Translations under genes and position numbers: made by a program
Notes under the pieces: model-generated
Told to the model about the DNA's origin: nothing
The model's input: the letters and a program-made list of their open reading frames with translations, nothing else
Databases searched by the model: none
Shown: piece by piece, positions 42,430 to 53,799 of the stretch
Numbering within the stretch: position 1 is the first letter of the stretch
Layout of the letters: every line of letters starts with the position of its first letter
Origin: Lucinisca nassula
Lineage: Eukaryota > Mollusca > Bivalvia > Lucinida > Lucinidae
Direction of reading: 5' to 3'
Assembly (NCBI GenBank): GCA_963580285.1
Contig: OY757023.1
Location: 89,243,108-89,307,107 of the forward strand
DNA length: 64,000 nt

Positions 42430-43540
42430 GGAATAACCAGTGCTTCAGCTGAAGTGCACCACCCGCCGGATGCTTTTAGCTTTATGAGTGTTACCATATA
42501 TGGGTATGGTGGCCATTTTGGTCATGTGACCTGGACCTAAAACGGTTCCCCCAATAAATGCGCCTTATCATAAGGAGCAAAAATATATCTTATACTTTAG
42601 TACTGTATTCTGAATCGTTTGCAGGATATAATGCATTCTTACTTTTCCAATACAAAAGCATATGTGTCAAAGTTTGACCTAGGCACAAAGAAGGTCAAGG
42701 TCAACCCAGGGTCACCATTTTAGCAATTTATGATGCGCCTACGTCCCAGATGCTATTTATCAAGTTTCGTGGAAATCTGCCCAGTGGTTCTGGAGAAGAC
42801 TATTTTTGAAGGGTTTTTACCATATATGGCTTGGAGGCCATTTTGGTCATGTGACCTGGACCCCATGAGCAAATTTTGGTTTCCCCCATCCCATAGAGGC
42901 TCCATATGAAATTTGACTTCAATCGGCCCAACGGTTTCCGAGGAGAAGCAGTTCGAAAATTTTCACATTTTTCGCCTGGGCGACGCTATACCAAATGGAA
43001 TGTAATATTTCGCAAGTTCATTGGTTAGATCTCATTGATATCTATCAGTATGCCAAAAATTGTTTAAATATTCCAAGCGATTAAGTCACTATCACCAATT
43101 TTCACAAACGGGTTACGGACGGACAGACACACCATATATGGCTTAGCGGCCATTTTGGTCATGTGACCTGGACCCCATGAGCAAATTTTGGTTTCCCCCC
43201 ATCCCATAGAGGCTCCATATGAAATTTGACTTCAATCGGCCAAACGGTTTCCGAGGAGAAATAGTTCGAAAATTTTCACATTTTTCGCCTCGGCGAGGCT
43301 ATACTAAATGGACTGTAATATTTTGCAAGTTCATTGGTTAGATCTCATTGATATCTATCAGTATGCCAAAAATGTTTAAATATTCCAAGCGGTTAAGTCA
43401 CTATCACCAATTTTCAGAAACGGGTTACGGACGGACAGACAGACAGACCGACAGAATGACACGGTGATTTTAGGGCACTCTTAGAAAATCAACCGACTTC
43501 AGTCGGTCGCTTTTTCTGCGGGTCGTGCAATTATTATGAT
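42430..43540 (+). mobile_element. Composite element R4 (two units of about 305 bp)
   Basis: TTTTGGTCATGTGACCTGGA, CCATAGAGGCTCCATATGAA and GGTTTCCGAGGAGAA occur in two long units (about 42825-43130 and 43132-43437) plus a diverged first one. The 3' part has GGACGGACAGACAGACAG and the hairpin AACCGACTTCAGTCGGT. Confidence 0.7.
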
Positions 43541-43634
43541 AACAATGCCAGTCGTAGATCAAGCAGTTATCTTGACATTTTGTGAGGGTAAAAAAGTTCG
43601 ATGAAGAAAATAAAAATGATTCATCGATTGTTTT

Positions 43635-43870
43635 GAGTTTAACGACAGGTCAACCCTTGTGGATCATTTTGTCTTCTCCAAGAGGAAGGGGTGGGGGGGG
43701 GGGGGAGAGATAGAAGAGATAGCAGAGGAGATGAAAGTGAGGGACAGGGTGAATATCAACCCTCACCATCTACCGTTACCTGCTGCAAGGACAGCAGGGG
43801 TTGCCCAAATGTAAGTCAGTATCAGCTGGACTCCCCAGTGACACAAGATACATATCACCTGTGCCTCCCC
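43635..43870. repeat. Interspersed repeat M, copy 1
   Basis: GATAGAAGAGATAGCAGAGG, ACCTGCTGCAAGGACAGCAG and CAGTGACACAAGATA match 48540-48777 in the same order. It contains a poly-G run at 43690. Confidence 0.7.
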
Positions 43871-43899
43871 CAACTAACCCCGCGAAGAAAAAAGGAAGA

Positions 43900-45060
43900 A
43901 AGAAAGAAAGATAAACGTGTCTGCTAATTTCTTCATGGTTTCTAAATTAGCTTAGTACATTCTGTGCTTGTCCCATCTGCTAATAACCTTATAGACAAGT
44001 TCTCCTTGCGGGCACATGACGTCTTAGCAACGTCGCATCAACGTTGCGTTGATATGACGATGCACATACATTGTGCAGCCGCTTGGAGCTATGTTCCTTC
44101 GGGCGTCGGAATAACTTGGACGAAAACAATCATTTTTGGCTAAACCATTTGATTTAGACATTATAACCCTGATCAGACGCCGCGTTTAGCGAACTTCGAC
44201 TACCCAAGGCCAATTAAAATACGTTTATTCCCAATAAAAACATTAACCCATAAATGCCAATTGTTTCAATACTGGGACATTCAGAAACAGTTAAGACAGA
44301 TTATAGGCCACAGAATGCAGCGTCTGATCAGTGTCTTCACTATTTGCTAAATGTACGGAACTTGGTGTAAAACTCACAGCTTAAGCACGTTTTGTAATCA
44401 GAGCTCTCGAAAGCAGGTGAATAACTGTGTTTGATGTCGGTCAGTTATGGGTTGTTTAGTCGGTTACTGATAATCACAGAGAAGCGAGCTAGCCCTTTTA
44501 ACCCTGTAGACCGGTGCAGACGCCGAGGTAGAAATACACTGTATCTCAGCAATCCTTGTAGATTCTGATAAGACGGTACGTAGTTAGCATGTCTCGCCAG
44601 AATCTACATGTACACTGTTTAATGCCATCATGTCAGTGAACTAATCAGAAATCCCTTTCTATAAGAATATTCTTAAAGCGAGAAGAGTCCTGTCAGAAAC
44701 TCAGGGATGAAAGAGTAAAACAAATATCATCGGAAAGCGCGTAGGAAAATTGTCCTAGGGTATTTTTTTCTGTTCAGAATATGTCGTTTTGTGCCAATTT
44801 ATATTCAATCAGTATAAAGTCTCGAAAAATGAAATATTTTGAAAGGCGTTCCATGCCTGCAAAATTAGTTTTAAAGAGTTCCTTTGGACCATTTTATGCA
44901 GCGAATGAATAGCGGAAGTGGAGTAACGCGGTCCAGTACCGGAAGTAGAAATGTAATGACATAGAAACTTGATTTTATAAATCAACTTTCAAAAATTGTT
45001 CCACCACTGGAATTTGAACTTACAACCCTTTGATTGAGAGTCATAAGCTATAACCACTAC
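43900..45060. other. Unassigned intron sequence
   Basis: About 1.1 kb of the last transporter intron with no clear repeat; a worn core palindrome may lie at 44550-44620 (GTAGATTCTGATAAGACGGT and ATCTACATGTACACTGTTT). Confidence 0.5.
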
Positions 45061-45065
45061 CCTAC

Positions 45066-45536
45066 AGGGGCTGTTAGTAAACTTCGCTTAATTCTAAACA
45101 AGTATGATCATAGTGGACCAAAAATATGGCCACTAGAGTGTTAACAATGTTTTTCATGACTTCACCTACTAACCTCCTTTTTGACCGGACATGATCCATA
45201 TTCGAACTTGACCCAGATACTGTCAAGATGATCATTCTAAGCGAGTTTGATGATGATCGGACAAAAACTGGGGCCTCTATTGTGTTCACAAGGTTTTTCT
45301 ATGATTTGACCTACTGACCTATTTTTTGACCCGACATGACCCATATTCAAACTTGACCGTGATATTGTCATGGTGATCATTCTGACCAAGTTTGATGATT
45401 GGCCCAAAACTGTGGCCTCTAGAGTGTTCACAACGAAAAGTTTACGCACACATGACAGATGATGCACGGCAGACGCCGCCACCGGACATCTCACAGTCAA
45501 GATAGCTCACCTTCAGTCAGGTGAGCTAAAAATACT
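45066..45536 (+). mobile_element. R2-type element, 3' part
   Basis: Two to three units with AGTTTGATGATGATCGGACA, GGCCTCTAGAGTGTTCACAA and GACATGACCCATATTC are followed by GATAGCTCACCTTCAGTCAG and GGTGAGCTAAAAA, the shared hairpin end of R1/R2. Confidence 0.68.
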
Positions 45537-45609
45537 GACATTTTTCAGCATACTAGTATGTTTGCCACATTAGGTAATCAGAGTTTCAGCAACATTAACT
45601 TACTGCTGC

Positions 45610-46545
45610 ATTAGCTATGAACACCAGGTCCAAATGTACATACCAATAGGAACACCAGGTCCAAATGTACATACCAACAGAAACAACTGGCCCAGATGTA
45701 CATACCATAAGAACAACTGGGCCCAGATGCACATACCATAGGAACAACTGGGCCCAGATGTACATACCAATAGGAACAACTGGGCCCAGATGTACATACC
45801 ATAGGAACAACTGGGCCCAGATGTACATACCAATAGGAACAAGAAGGTCCAAATGTACATACCAATAGAAACAAATGGCCCAGATGTACACATCATAGGA
45901 ACAACTGGGCCCAGATGTACATTCCAATAGGGACTGGCCCAGATGTACATACCATAGGAACAACTGGGCCCAGATGTACATACCAATAGGAACAACTGGG
46001 CCCAGATGTACATACCAATAGGAACAACTGGGCCCAGATGTACATACCAATAGGAACAACTGGGCCCAGATGCTCATACCAATAGGAACAACTGGGCCCA
46101 GATGTACATACCATAGGAACAACAGGGCCCAGAAATACATACCATAGGATCGCCCCCGCCAATCGGGGCTTGAAGAAATATATGGGCTGCATGATGCTTC
46201 CATGCAGAGCTGAAACCGACCACACACGAATACTGGTAAACCGCTTAGAGGATCTAAGCCTGCCTAGGCAAAGCCGTGCAAGTCAGACCGTCCATGCTTA
46301 TAAACCCTATAGATTCATTGGGCGACAGGTCTTGAGATGTCATTTCATCTCAATCCCTGGTAAAAGTCCCACAAATTTGGAAGCAACGTCTCCAAAATGA
46401 CCTATACAGTGTTGATGGGGATGTTAAACATCAAAATAAAACAAACATACCATAGGAACAACTGGGCCCAGATGAACATACCATAGGAACAACTGGGCCC
46501 AGATGTACATACCAATAGGAACAACTGGGCCAAGAAGTACCTACC
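45610..46545 (-). repeat. 32 bp minisatellite of donor-like units
   Basis: About 20 units of 31-32 bp; on the minus strand each reads near TGGTATGTACATCTGGGCCC and AGTTGTTCC. The GGTATGT in most units matches the real donor of the TM6 exon (ATG|GTATGT). A SINE-E splits the array at 46150-46444. The long open frame here (45595-46227) is a by-product of the repeat. Confidence 0.9.
46150..46444 (+). mobile_element. SINE-E inside the donor-like minisatellite
   Basis: A full SINE-E (CCCCCGCCAATCGGGGCTTG to CAAAATAAAACAAAC) interrupts the 32 bp tandem array. ACATACCATAGGA stands at 46137-46149 and 46445-46457, but because this is also the array unit the duplication cannot be told from array register. 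Confidence 0.88.
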
Positions 46546-47135
46546 ATAGCCAGTTCACCAGCAATTACACATTTTATCAGCAAAAATTCATTAGCTTTGA
46601 ACATCTGGTCCAGATATACATACCATAGCCAGTTCACAATCAACTGAACATTTTTTTCAACAAAAAATCATTAGCTTTGAACATCTGGGCCCAGATATAC
46701 ATACCATAGCCAGTTCCCAAACAATCACACATTTTTAGCTTTGAACATCTGGGCCCAGATATACATACCATAGCCAGTTCCCAACCAATCGCACATTTTT
46801 AGCTTTGAACATCTGGGCCCAGATATACATAACATAGCCAGTTCACAACCAATTGCTCATTTTTTCAGCAAAAATTCTTTAGCTTTCAGCAACTGGACCC
46901 AGATGAACATGCCATAGCCAGCTCACCACCAGTTGCACATTTTTTTTCCATTCCAGCATAAATTCTAGCATACTTGCCACAATAGATACTAACTGATTGG
47001 TTGTGTCAGATATACATACCATAGGAACAACTGGGCCCAGATATACATACCATATCCAGCTCACCACCAGTTGCACATTTTTTTTCAGCAAAAATTCATC
47101 AGCTTTGAATAGCTGGGCCCAGATGTACATACCAT
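46546..47135 (-). repeat. Larger units: copies of exon end plus donor plus intron start
   Basis: Seven units of roughly 65-85 bp (one longer). On the minus strand the best read CAACTGGTGGTGAGCTGG, then ATATG or CTATG, then GTATGTATATCTGGGCC. The real exon reads CAACTGGTGGCGAACTGG at the same place, so units carry the codons for NWW..TGY and the donor; the arginine codon CGA is TGA in several. Confidence 0.82.
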
Positions 47136-47139
47136 ATAT

Positions 47140-48430
47140 TGCCCTTTCTGTAGTAACACAGCAGAAAATGAGTTACACTTTCTGTTGAGTTGTAGTCTAT
47201 ATAATTCACTTAGACTTAAATACTTTGGCTCTATAATTGACATATCTGCAGCTTCAGTAATTGATGAAGAATTTATCATAATTTTGATGCTGAATTTACA
47301 ATTCTGCTTATGGAATCCATTAATGATGCTTTTCTGGTTCGACGTGAAGCCTTAACAGTAAGTTAGGGTACTTAGCCAAGAGTAACTTGTACTCCATATT
47401 TATGGATATGTATGGGTATATACATGGTTATCCATATATTTGTGTGTATGCCTATAAATGCATATATATATTAGTAATGATGTGTAAAACAGCTTACATG
47501 GTACATTATTAGTATATTGCTGTTGTGTTGGGAAAGACAGTTCGTGGTGCAGTTTCTAGTGTCATGCTTTACTCGATCTGTTTGTTGTGTACTGTTTGTA
47601 TATTTTGTCACTTTGTCATACTACTTTGTATAGGTGTAGAGACAATATAGTAAATACATGGTTAGTGTCTTTAATAATAAAATATAATTGGTGAGCCTTA
47701 GACAATTTTATAGGGGCGAGCTTTAGCGAGCCCCTATAAAATTGTTGGGGCAAACAGATATTTTATCATTAAAGACACTATCCATGTATTTAGTTTATAC
47801 CCCAATTCAAAACTATCAATGGGTTTTGCAATAATTTAGCAAATTTAAGCAAAAAAGACAGCAGACAGTGTGGCATGTTAAACGACATTCAGTGCGATGG
47901 CATGCACACATAGTATAACGTGATGTCAACAAGTGCAAAGTTTCTGACTCCACCGCGCCACAAAGACGTTGGAAACAACACAGACACTCGAATAAAAGTT
48001 TCTCAATGCTTTACTTTCTGTATGAAAATCTGCAAATAAACAGTTTATTTTAGCTTTAAAAATTGTTTTCGAGGTTGAGACGCAACTGCAGTAGCAGTGC
48101 GTAATTATTCCAGCGGGCCATTCAAAGGCCGAGAAGGTAAGAATTTAGCTGAAATTTCTGAAAATCTGTTTAAATAAATATTGCAAAGATTTTAACTTGC
48201 AGTTTTGTTGTTTTCCCATGTATGAAAGGTTGCATGTTATTGTTTATACTTGTAAAAATAGGGACCTGAAAAGTAGGTCCGGTCCATAAACGGTCACTTG
48301 ATGTATTATAGGTCAGTAGAAGGTATTATAGGTCACTACCGATTATAGCGTGCAGTTATTCAACCCCCTTTATTAGGTTACTAGAATGCCTGATTGCGGT
48401 ATAAAAACTAATTCAATTTGGTTTGATTTG
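47140..48430. other. Unassigned intron sequence
   Basis: Apart from the foldback at 47655-47800, no repeat, exon or end structure is recognised. Confidence 0.5.
47655..47800. repeat. Foldback repeat (CAATTTTATAGGGGC)
   Basis: ACAATTTTATAGGGGCGAGC and inverse GAGCCCCTATAAAATTGT, with outer arms AATACATGGTTAGTGTCTTT and AAAGACACTATCCATGTATT; arms of about 65 bp in total. Confidence 0.8.
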
Positions 48431-48480
48431 ATACCATAGCCAGCTCACCACAAGTTGCATGTTTTTTTTTTCTTTCCAGC
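48431..48480 (-). repeat. Isolated copy of the exon-end/donor unit
   Basis: The complement reads CAACTTGTGGTGAGCTGGCT then ATGGTAT; about 600 bp from the real exon, between it and the array. Confidence 0.75.
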
Positions 48481-48539
48481 ATAATCTAGCATACTTGCCA
48501 AATTAGATACTGACTGACTGATTGTGTCAGAGTTTAATG

Positions 48540-48777
48540 GCACATCAACTTAGTGGGTCATTTTGTGCTCTTTCCCCAAAAATGGGATAGAAGAGATAGT
48601 ACTGGAGAATAGAGAGGTATAGATGAGAAACAGGAAACTCAAAGAAAGTGATGAAACAGTAGAAATAACATTCCCCATCTAACCCATTCCCCATCTAACC
48701 TTACCTGCTGCAAGGACAACAGGCTTGCCAAACATTAAGCCAATATCAGTTGGGTGGTGCCCCGGTGACACAAAATA
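48540..48777. repeat. Interspersed repeat M, copy 2
   Basis: GATAGAAGAGATAGTACTGG, ACCTGCTGCAAGGACAACAG and CGGTGACACAAAATA; directly followed by a T1 MITE. Confidence 0.7.
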
Positions 48778-48987
48778 TACAGTGAAATTCTGCTATTAAG
48801 ACCACCTAAAAATAAGACTATTTCTGCTTTAAAAAGCTTATTTAGAAAGGTGCAGTTATTCTTTCTTCGTGTTTTCTGCACACAATGTCCTCTAGTCAGG
48901 GACCACCTTTGGGACTGTTCAAAAGTGGTCTTCAAGACCACTTTTGAACAGTCCCAAAGGTGGTCTTAATATAGGAATTTTACTGTA
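48778..48987. mobile_element. T1 MITE close upstream (intronic) of the TM6 exon end
   Basis: TACAGTGAAATTCTGCTATT to AATAGGAATTTTACTGTA-type ends with the full palindrome; it ends 90 bp from the exon. Confidence 0.87.
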
Positions 48988-49077
48988 TAACAAACCACCT
49001 AAACATTCGGCAATGAAGTTTTAACAATATGCTAGCTAGCAACTTTGTTCACTTTGAACAGCTAGCTATATACATAC

Positions 49078-49191
49078 CATATCCAGTTCGCCACCAGTTG
49101 ACTAGGATATAAATACTGATGATTATAGCCCCAATAGGATCTATATATACCACTTCATATTTCCCTGTCTGTCCCCTAAATTCTTGAGACC
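49078..49191 (-). CDS. CDF transporter exon (TM6)
   Basis: This 114 bp exon follows the acceptor ttattatttttcag and ends at ATATG|GTATGT. It encodes a polar loop, then IDPIGAIIISIYILVNWW, the highly conserved TM6 of CDF proteins, and RTGY leading to the cytoplasmic domain. The last codon is split (G|AG) and completed by the exon at 40182. The sequence around this exon end and donor is repeated, in diverged form, many times in the intron that follows (45610-47130 and 48431-48480). The functional copy is the one that keeps the arginine codon; several copies have TGA at that place. Both boundaries are phase 1. Confidence 0.9.
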
Positions 49192-49284
49192 CTGAAAAAT
49201 AATAACAACTGAGCTGGGCAACAGTACACCTATGAGCTGGGCAACAGTACACTGATAATTATAGTCTGGTTTCTTCTAGTAGCT

Positions 49285-49760
49285 GTTTGTTTGTTTGATT
49301 TGAGGTTTTACATCCCCGTCAAAACTATAGGTCATTTTGGAGATGTTGCTTCCAATTTTGTGGGACTTTTACCCGACATTGAGATGAAATGACATCTCAA
49401 GTGCTGTCGCCCAATGAAACCAATAGTCTTTGTATCGACTGCCTATTCGAAATTCGCAAAATTGCAGTAGGTTTCCTAGGGCTTTCTTTGCCGGATCATT
49501 ACAGGGTCACTGACGAGGCTTTATTAGCCGAAACTACGTAGTATGACTCATCTTCTTTCTTATGAATGTTTTCATTGCTCTTAAAGGAACTCATTTTTGA
49601 TTTTTGTTTATAAGCATGGACGATCCTACTGGCACCGCTTTACCTGGGCAAGCTTAGATCCTCTAAGCGGTTTACAAGTACTCGTGTGCAGTTGATTTCA
49701 GCTCTGCGTGGAAGCATCATGCAGCCCAAATATATCTTTAAGCCTCGATGGGCGGGGGTG
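49285..49760 (-). mobile_element. SINE-E interrupted by about 180 bp
   Basis: The copy is split near 49430: foreign sequence to about 49608 (TCGACTGCCTATTCGAAATT onward) separates CCAATAG from TTTATAAGCATGGACG. The inserted piece is not recognised. Confidence 0.8.
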
Positions 49761-49925
49761 ATTCTTCGAGTAAAATAAGAAAAATATCACGGATTAGCAT
49801 CAGAAAAGTTGCCATTTTGGAGATGTGAAAAAAAAAAACGCTATGTCGCACGGGTGTGTTATAGTAATGCCACTGCCTCTGCCACTGCCTCATTGAGACA
49901 GTTCTAAAGAGTTCCCACAACCGAT
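49760..49925 (-). repeat. H2V fragment
   Basis: TAAGAAAAATATCACGGATT to TATGTCGCACGGGTGTGTTA is the H2V flank in reverse; a weak GCCTCATTGAGACAG stem follows. Confidence 0.6.
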
Positions 49926-50440
49926 GTTTGTTTATTTGTTTGAGTTGAGGTTTTACATCCTCGTCAACACTATTTATCTTGCTTTGGAGACCTTGCTTCT
50001 GATTTTGTTTGTCTCTCACACGTCAGTGAGATGAAATGACATCTCAAGCCCTACTGACCAAAGAAACCACTAGGGTTGAAGGGACAGTATGACTCACTCA
50101 ACGTTGCCTCAGCAGGCTCAGATATTCTAAGAGATTTACCAGAACTTAACCCTTTTCTTGCTGAATATTCATTTAAGCCACACCCATTTCTGTCTATCAT
50201 CCAATCAAATTACTTGATGTAATTTATTGCTACAAATTCATAAACTGAATGCCAAATAGTGTAGATCCTGATCAGATGGCTTCTTCAGAAGCCATCTGAT
50301 CTGGATCTACACTGTTTCCAAAGATAGGGGTTGTTGTGAACAGCAAGATAAGGGTTTAATGTTCTGTCCGTTTCAGCTCTGTGCAGAAGCATCATGTAGC
50401 CAAACCTATTTCTTCAAGCACTGATGGGCAGAGGAGCACC
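49925..50440 (-). mobile_element. SINE-E with a TTAA MITE inserted
   Basis: The two halves (49925-50145 and 50360-50440) join at TTAA once the MITE at 50150-50355 is removed. Confidence 0.82.
50146..50359. mobile_element. TTAA MITE P1 inside SINE-E
   Basis: TTAACCCTTTTCTTGCTGAA to AGCAAGATAAGGGTTTAA; removal restores the SINE around a single TTAA. Confidence 0.85.
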
Positions 50441-50444
50441 CACT

Positions 50445-51045
50445 ATTAATGTTTTTTGGAGAACAATTAAACAAATTAGTATTTATACATGAATATCCAT
50501 GCAATAGACACATCCAAAGTCGACGTCACACAAGGTCAAAGGTCATTAGCCTCGTTTTATCTGGTGGGCAAAAAAACTTCCGGTTCCATACTCTACAGTT
50601 GATATAGCACGAATCGTTTTCTGTAATAACTACTGTTAAATCGTCTTTCTATCAAAACTGTTTGCCACAAACCATTTTTGACATTTAACTGCTTCTTTTC
50701 CGTATAAAATTGGACAGAAAATATACATGCTTTAATCTTATTTCTATTCGTTAAATAAAGCGCATCGACTACGTTTTGGCGTGATGGGGGGTAGTTTTAT
50801 AACGCTTTTTAGGCAACAAAATGTGCGATGAAATGTCAGAAGAGACTGGTTCTATATCATTTATTACTTCAAAAACCCAAACTGACAAGGATCATTTAAT
50901 TTTGTGGAGAATAATGAGTTTAATCACACAATAAATATTCGAAATTCTCATTGACACTGTACGGCAACAGTCATGTTTTACCAACCAGACAAATGAGTAC
51001 CCCTGCAGGGGAGGTAATTGGCGCATGGGCATTGAAATGTAAACA
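50445..51045. other. Unassigned intron sequence
   Basis: About 600 bp with no recognised element; the short open frame at 50892-51089 has no known motif. Confidence 0.5.
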
Positions 51046-51049
51046 AGGT

Positions 51050-51230
51050 CATGTGTAAAAACATTGGTTCCGTCTATACTACACCACATCTATATAAACT
51101 GGGGTTTGGGAGAGATTTCATTTCATGGATATTTTTCTTCCTTCTGTTTCAAACATTGATTGTGGATGCTTCTTAAAACTGCTTCGCTGAGGCAGTTCTA
51201 AATAGTGGGTGCTCTTAAGAGAGTACAAAG
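51050..51230. repeat. H2V fragment
   Basis: ATATAAACTGGGGTTTGGGA and GCTTCGCTGAGGCAGTTCTA; ends unclear. Confidence 0.5.
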
Positions 51231-51460
51231 AATCTTTGTTTTTCTTAGCAAAAGTAATGAAATTAATGTATATGCTTGTAAGGCTTACTTCACTCTTCCA
51301 AATTTACGACTTTGACCTGATAACAGTCACTCTCCTGTACTATTGTACTATTAAGAAGAATGGGAACACCTGGCAGGTTTTCTGCCATTTTTAAAAGGGA
51401 GTCAACTTTTGGGACTCCCAGTTTGCTTTTCTATAAGCCCTGTCCCACTGAATCAGAATC

Positions 51461-53013
51461 AGAATTGTTACTGGTGACATGTCAAATGACATTCATACAC
51501 CAGGACCTGTGATGCAGGAAGTTAGTCACTAGCTCTAACCAAAGAGGTAAATTTAGTTAAACAATTATCAGCACCATCAGCTGTCGGAAAAATCGAATCG
51601 GGAAGGGCATTCCGATCTCTAATGGTTCTGGGGAAGAACGACTCTATATAAATGTCAGTTCTTGCAGTAAGGGTCTGAAACACCAACGAATGGGGATTTC
51701 TACAGTGTCTAGCTGGGGGAATAAGGTCATCTGTTGGAATGCTGGCAGCACCCTTTAGACCCTTGTATAAAAGGATGATCCTACTGTCTTTTCTCCTTTT
51801 CTTGAGAGACTCCCATTTAAATTTTCCAAGTATTCCAGTCATGCTCCCAGTTTCAAAGCAGTAATTGCCTGTAAGAAATCTAGCAGCTCTATTCTGAACT
51901 TTCTTAATGTCTTCGTTAAGGACCACTCCACTGGGGTCCCAGATACAACAACCATATTCCTAGATTGGGCAAACAAGACCTTTATATGCTGCCTCTTTTA
52001 CAGCCTGAGGGCACTGATGAAGATTTGCCTCAGGAAACCAAGTGTTCTATTTGCCTTTGTGCACATGTTGCTAATATGAGTATTCCATCTCAAGTTGTGT
52101 GTGATTGTCACTCCAAGGTATCTATGTCAGTCTGAAGTTTCAGTTAGTCATCTGTATCTCTAATTTACCGGTAACAAACACAGTCATCCGCGAACAGTCT
52201 TTTTTCTGAGTCAATGTCAGTGGAAATATCATTGATGTACAGGGAGAACAAAAGTGGACAAAGAACAGTCCCTTGTGGGACTCCAGACAAAACTGGAGCC
52301 CACTCCGAAGATTCACCATTAACAACAATGCGCTGTTTTCTGTAGCAAAGAAAGGAATCTATCCATTTGAGGGTCTTTCCCCCAATCCCGTAACCAAATA
52401 ACTTAGATTTAAGTAGTTCGTGAGGAGGGGTGTCAGAAGCTTTCTCGAAATCCAGAATAAATGTGTCCACCTGTCCCCCTTTGTACAAGATTTTTGCCCA
52501 GTCATTAATAACTGTGCTCAGCTGAGTTTCAAAACTACGCCTTTTCCTAAATGCATGTTGTCTGTCTGACAAAAGTTTATGTTCATCCAAGTGGGCCATG
52601 ATGTTTGAGCAGACTACATGTTCAAGCAATTTACACAGAACACAAGTCAGAGACACAGGATGATAATTACGGGCAAGAGCCCGATCTCCTTTTTTGAGGA
52701 GTGGACAGATGTTCGCTAAGAGCCATTTTTGGGGATTTCACCCATATCAAGAGACTGTTGAAACAAGTGTGCAAAAACTAGGCCTAACTCATTTGTTAGT
52801 TCCTTCAGGACTCTAGGATGAAGCTCATCAGGTCCTAAGGCCTTACTGGGGTTTAAGCATTGAAGTAACTTGATCACTCCTGCAGCGACACAACAATAAT
52901 ATCCATGAATGGGGCCGATCTTCCAGTCAATGGAACCTCCATGAACTTAGTTTCATTAAATGCATCATTGAAGTGACCAACTAGTTCCTCTGCCATTTCC
53001 GAGTCTGCTCTAA
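51461..53013 (-). mobile_element. Jockey/CR1-type non-LTR retrotransposon fragment
   Basis: A minus-strand fragment of about 1.55 kb holds the reverse transcriptase and C-terminal region but no endonuclease. It is inserted in a hairpin repeat of the CTCCTGAGGAG family: 51350-51460 gives one side (complement of CAGTGGGACAGGGCTTATAG) and 53013-53110 the other (CCTTTAAGAGTTGACCCC). The inner part of that host repeat is missing, so the insertion may have been accompanied by a deletion of a few dozen bases. The clade assignment is tentative. Confidence 0.8.
51522..53010 (-). pseudogene. Reverse transcriptase, frameshifted
   Basis: The fragments in order are: a segment with NPSKALGPDELHPRVLKEL; LLKKGD and PVSLTCVLCKLLEHVV; an RT palm region with SGVPQGTVLCPLLFSLYIND and the catalytic FADD (frame 52165-52656); and a C-terminal piece with KKVQNRAARFLTGNY (51522-51926). 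They lie in different frames and are separated by stops, including stops close after FADD and near 52700. The gene is therefore dead. The order and motifs match LINE ORF2 proteins of the Jockey/CR1 group. Confidence 0.87.
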
Positions 53014-53269
53014 GCAAATTGTTTCCTTTAAGAGTTGACCCCTATTGACATGGGAGACAAAAATACTTTTGAAGGAGTTGCCTCTCCTGAAGGTGTATCC
53101 ATTCCCCTTGAAGTATCCTCAAATAATCCTCATCCTGGTGTATGCAATTACATGTACTTACAGAAAACCTACCATAACTAGAAATGCATCCATAGGACAA
53201 GGATGCCTCCGCCTGCAAATATGTCTATGTTCGTATTAATCCATAGAAATTTATTGATGGTGTTTAAGT

Positions 53270-53792
53270 TTTGGATCCTTTTTTCACATTTGACCTCTTA
53301 TTATGACTTTGTCCTTGGAGGTAAGCACCTTGGTTTTGGGTGAGGCAGATTGTCTCATGATGGCCAACATTTCTGCCAAGTAATTTCAAAATACATTCAG
53401 AAATAAAAAAAAGTTATTGAGTGTTTTTAAGTTTTGGACCCTTTTTTGACCTTTGACCTCTAAGCATGACCTTGGCCTTGACATTTCTGCCAAGTAATTT
53501 CAAAATCCATCCAGAAATAAAAAAGTTATTGAGTGCTTTTAAGTTTCGGACCCTTTTTTGACCTTTGACCTCTAAGTATGACCTTGACCTTGGAGGTACG
53601 GACCTGGGTTTTGCATGTGACACATCGTCTCATGATGGTTAACATTTCTACAAAGTAATTTCAAAATCCATTCAGAAATAAGAAAGTTATTGTCTGTGTT
53701 TAAGTTTTGGACGGACGAATGGATGAAATGACGGACAGGGGCAACGCTATATGCCCTTCCACCATTCTTTGAATGGTGGGGGCTTAAAAATC
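53270..53792. mobile_element. Composite element R6 (about 155 bp tandem repeats)
   Basis: Three units with TTTAAGTTTTGGACCCTTTT, TGACCTTTGACCTCTAAG and CAAGTAATTTCAAAATCCAT. It ends GGACGGACGAATGGATG and CACCATTCTTTGAATGGTGG, a short hairpin. Confidence 0.66.
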
Positions 53793-53799
53793 CTTCAAA

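Noticed and set aside
45000..45065. Possible tRNA-like sequence (TTCCACCACTGGAATTTGAA)
   Set aside because: It resembles a reversed B box region with TTTGATTGAGAGTC, but no full cloverleaf could be drawn and it may be another SINE head.
45595..46227. A 210-codon minus-strand frame with repeated SGPSCSYWYVHL
   Set aside because: It is the translation of the 32 bp minisatellite plus part of a SINE; no family match and no start or splice context.
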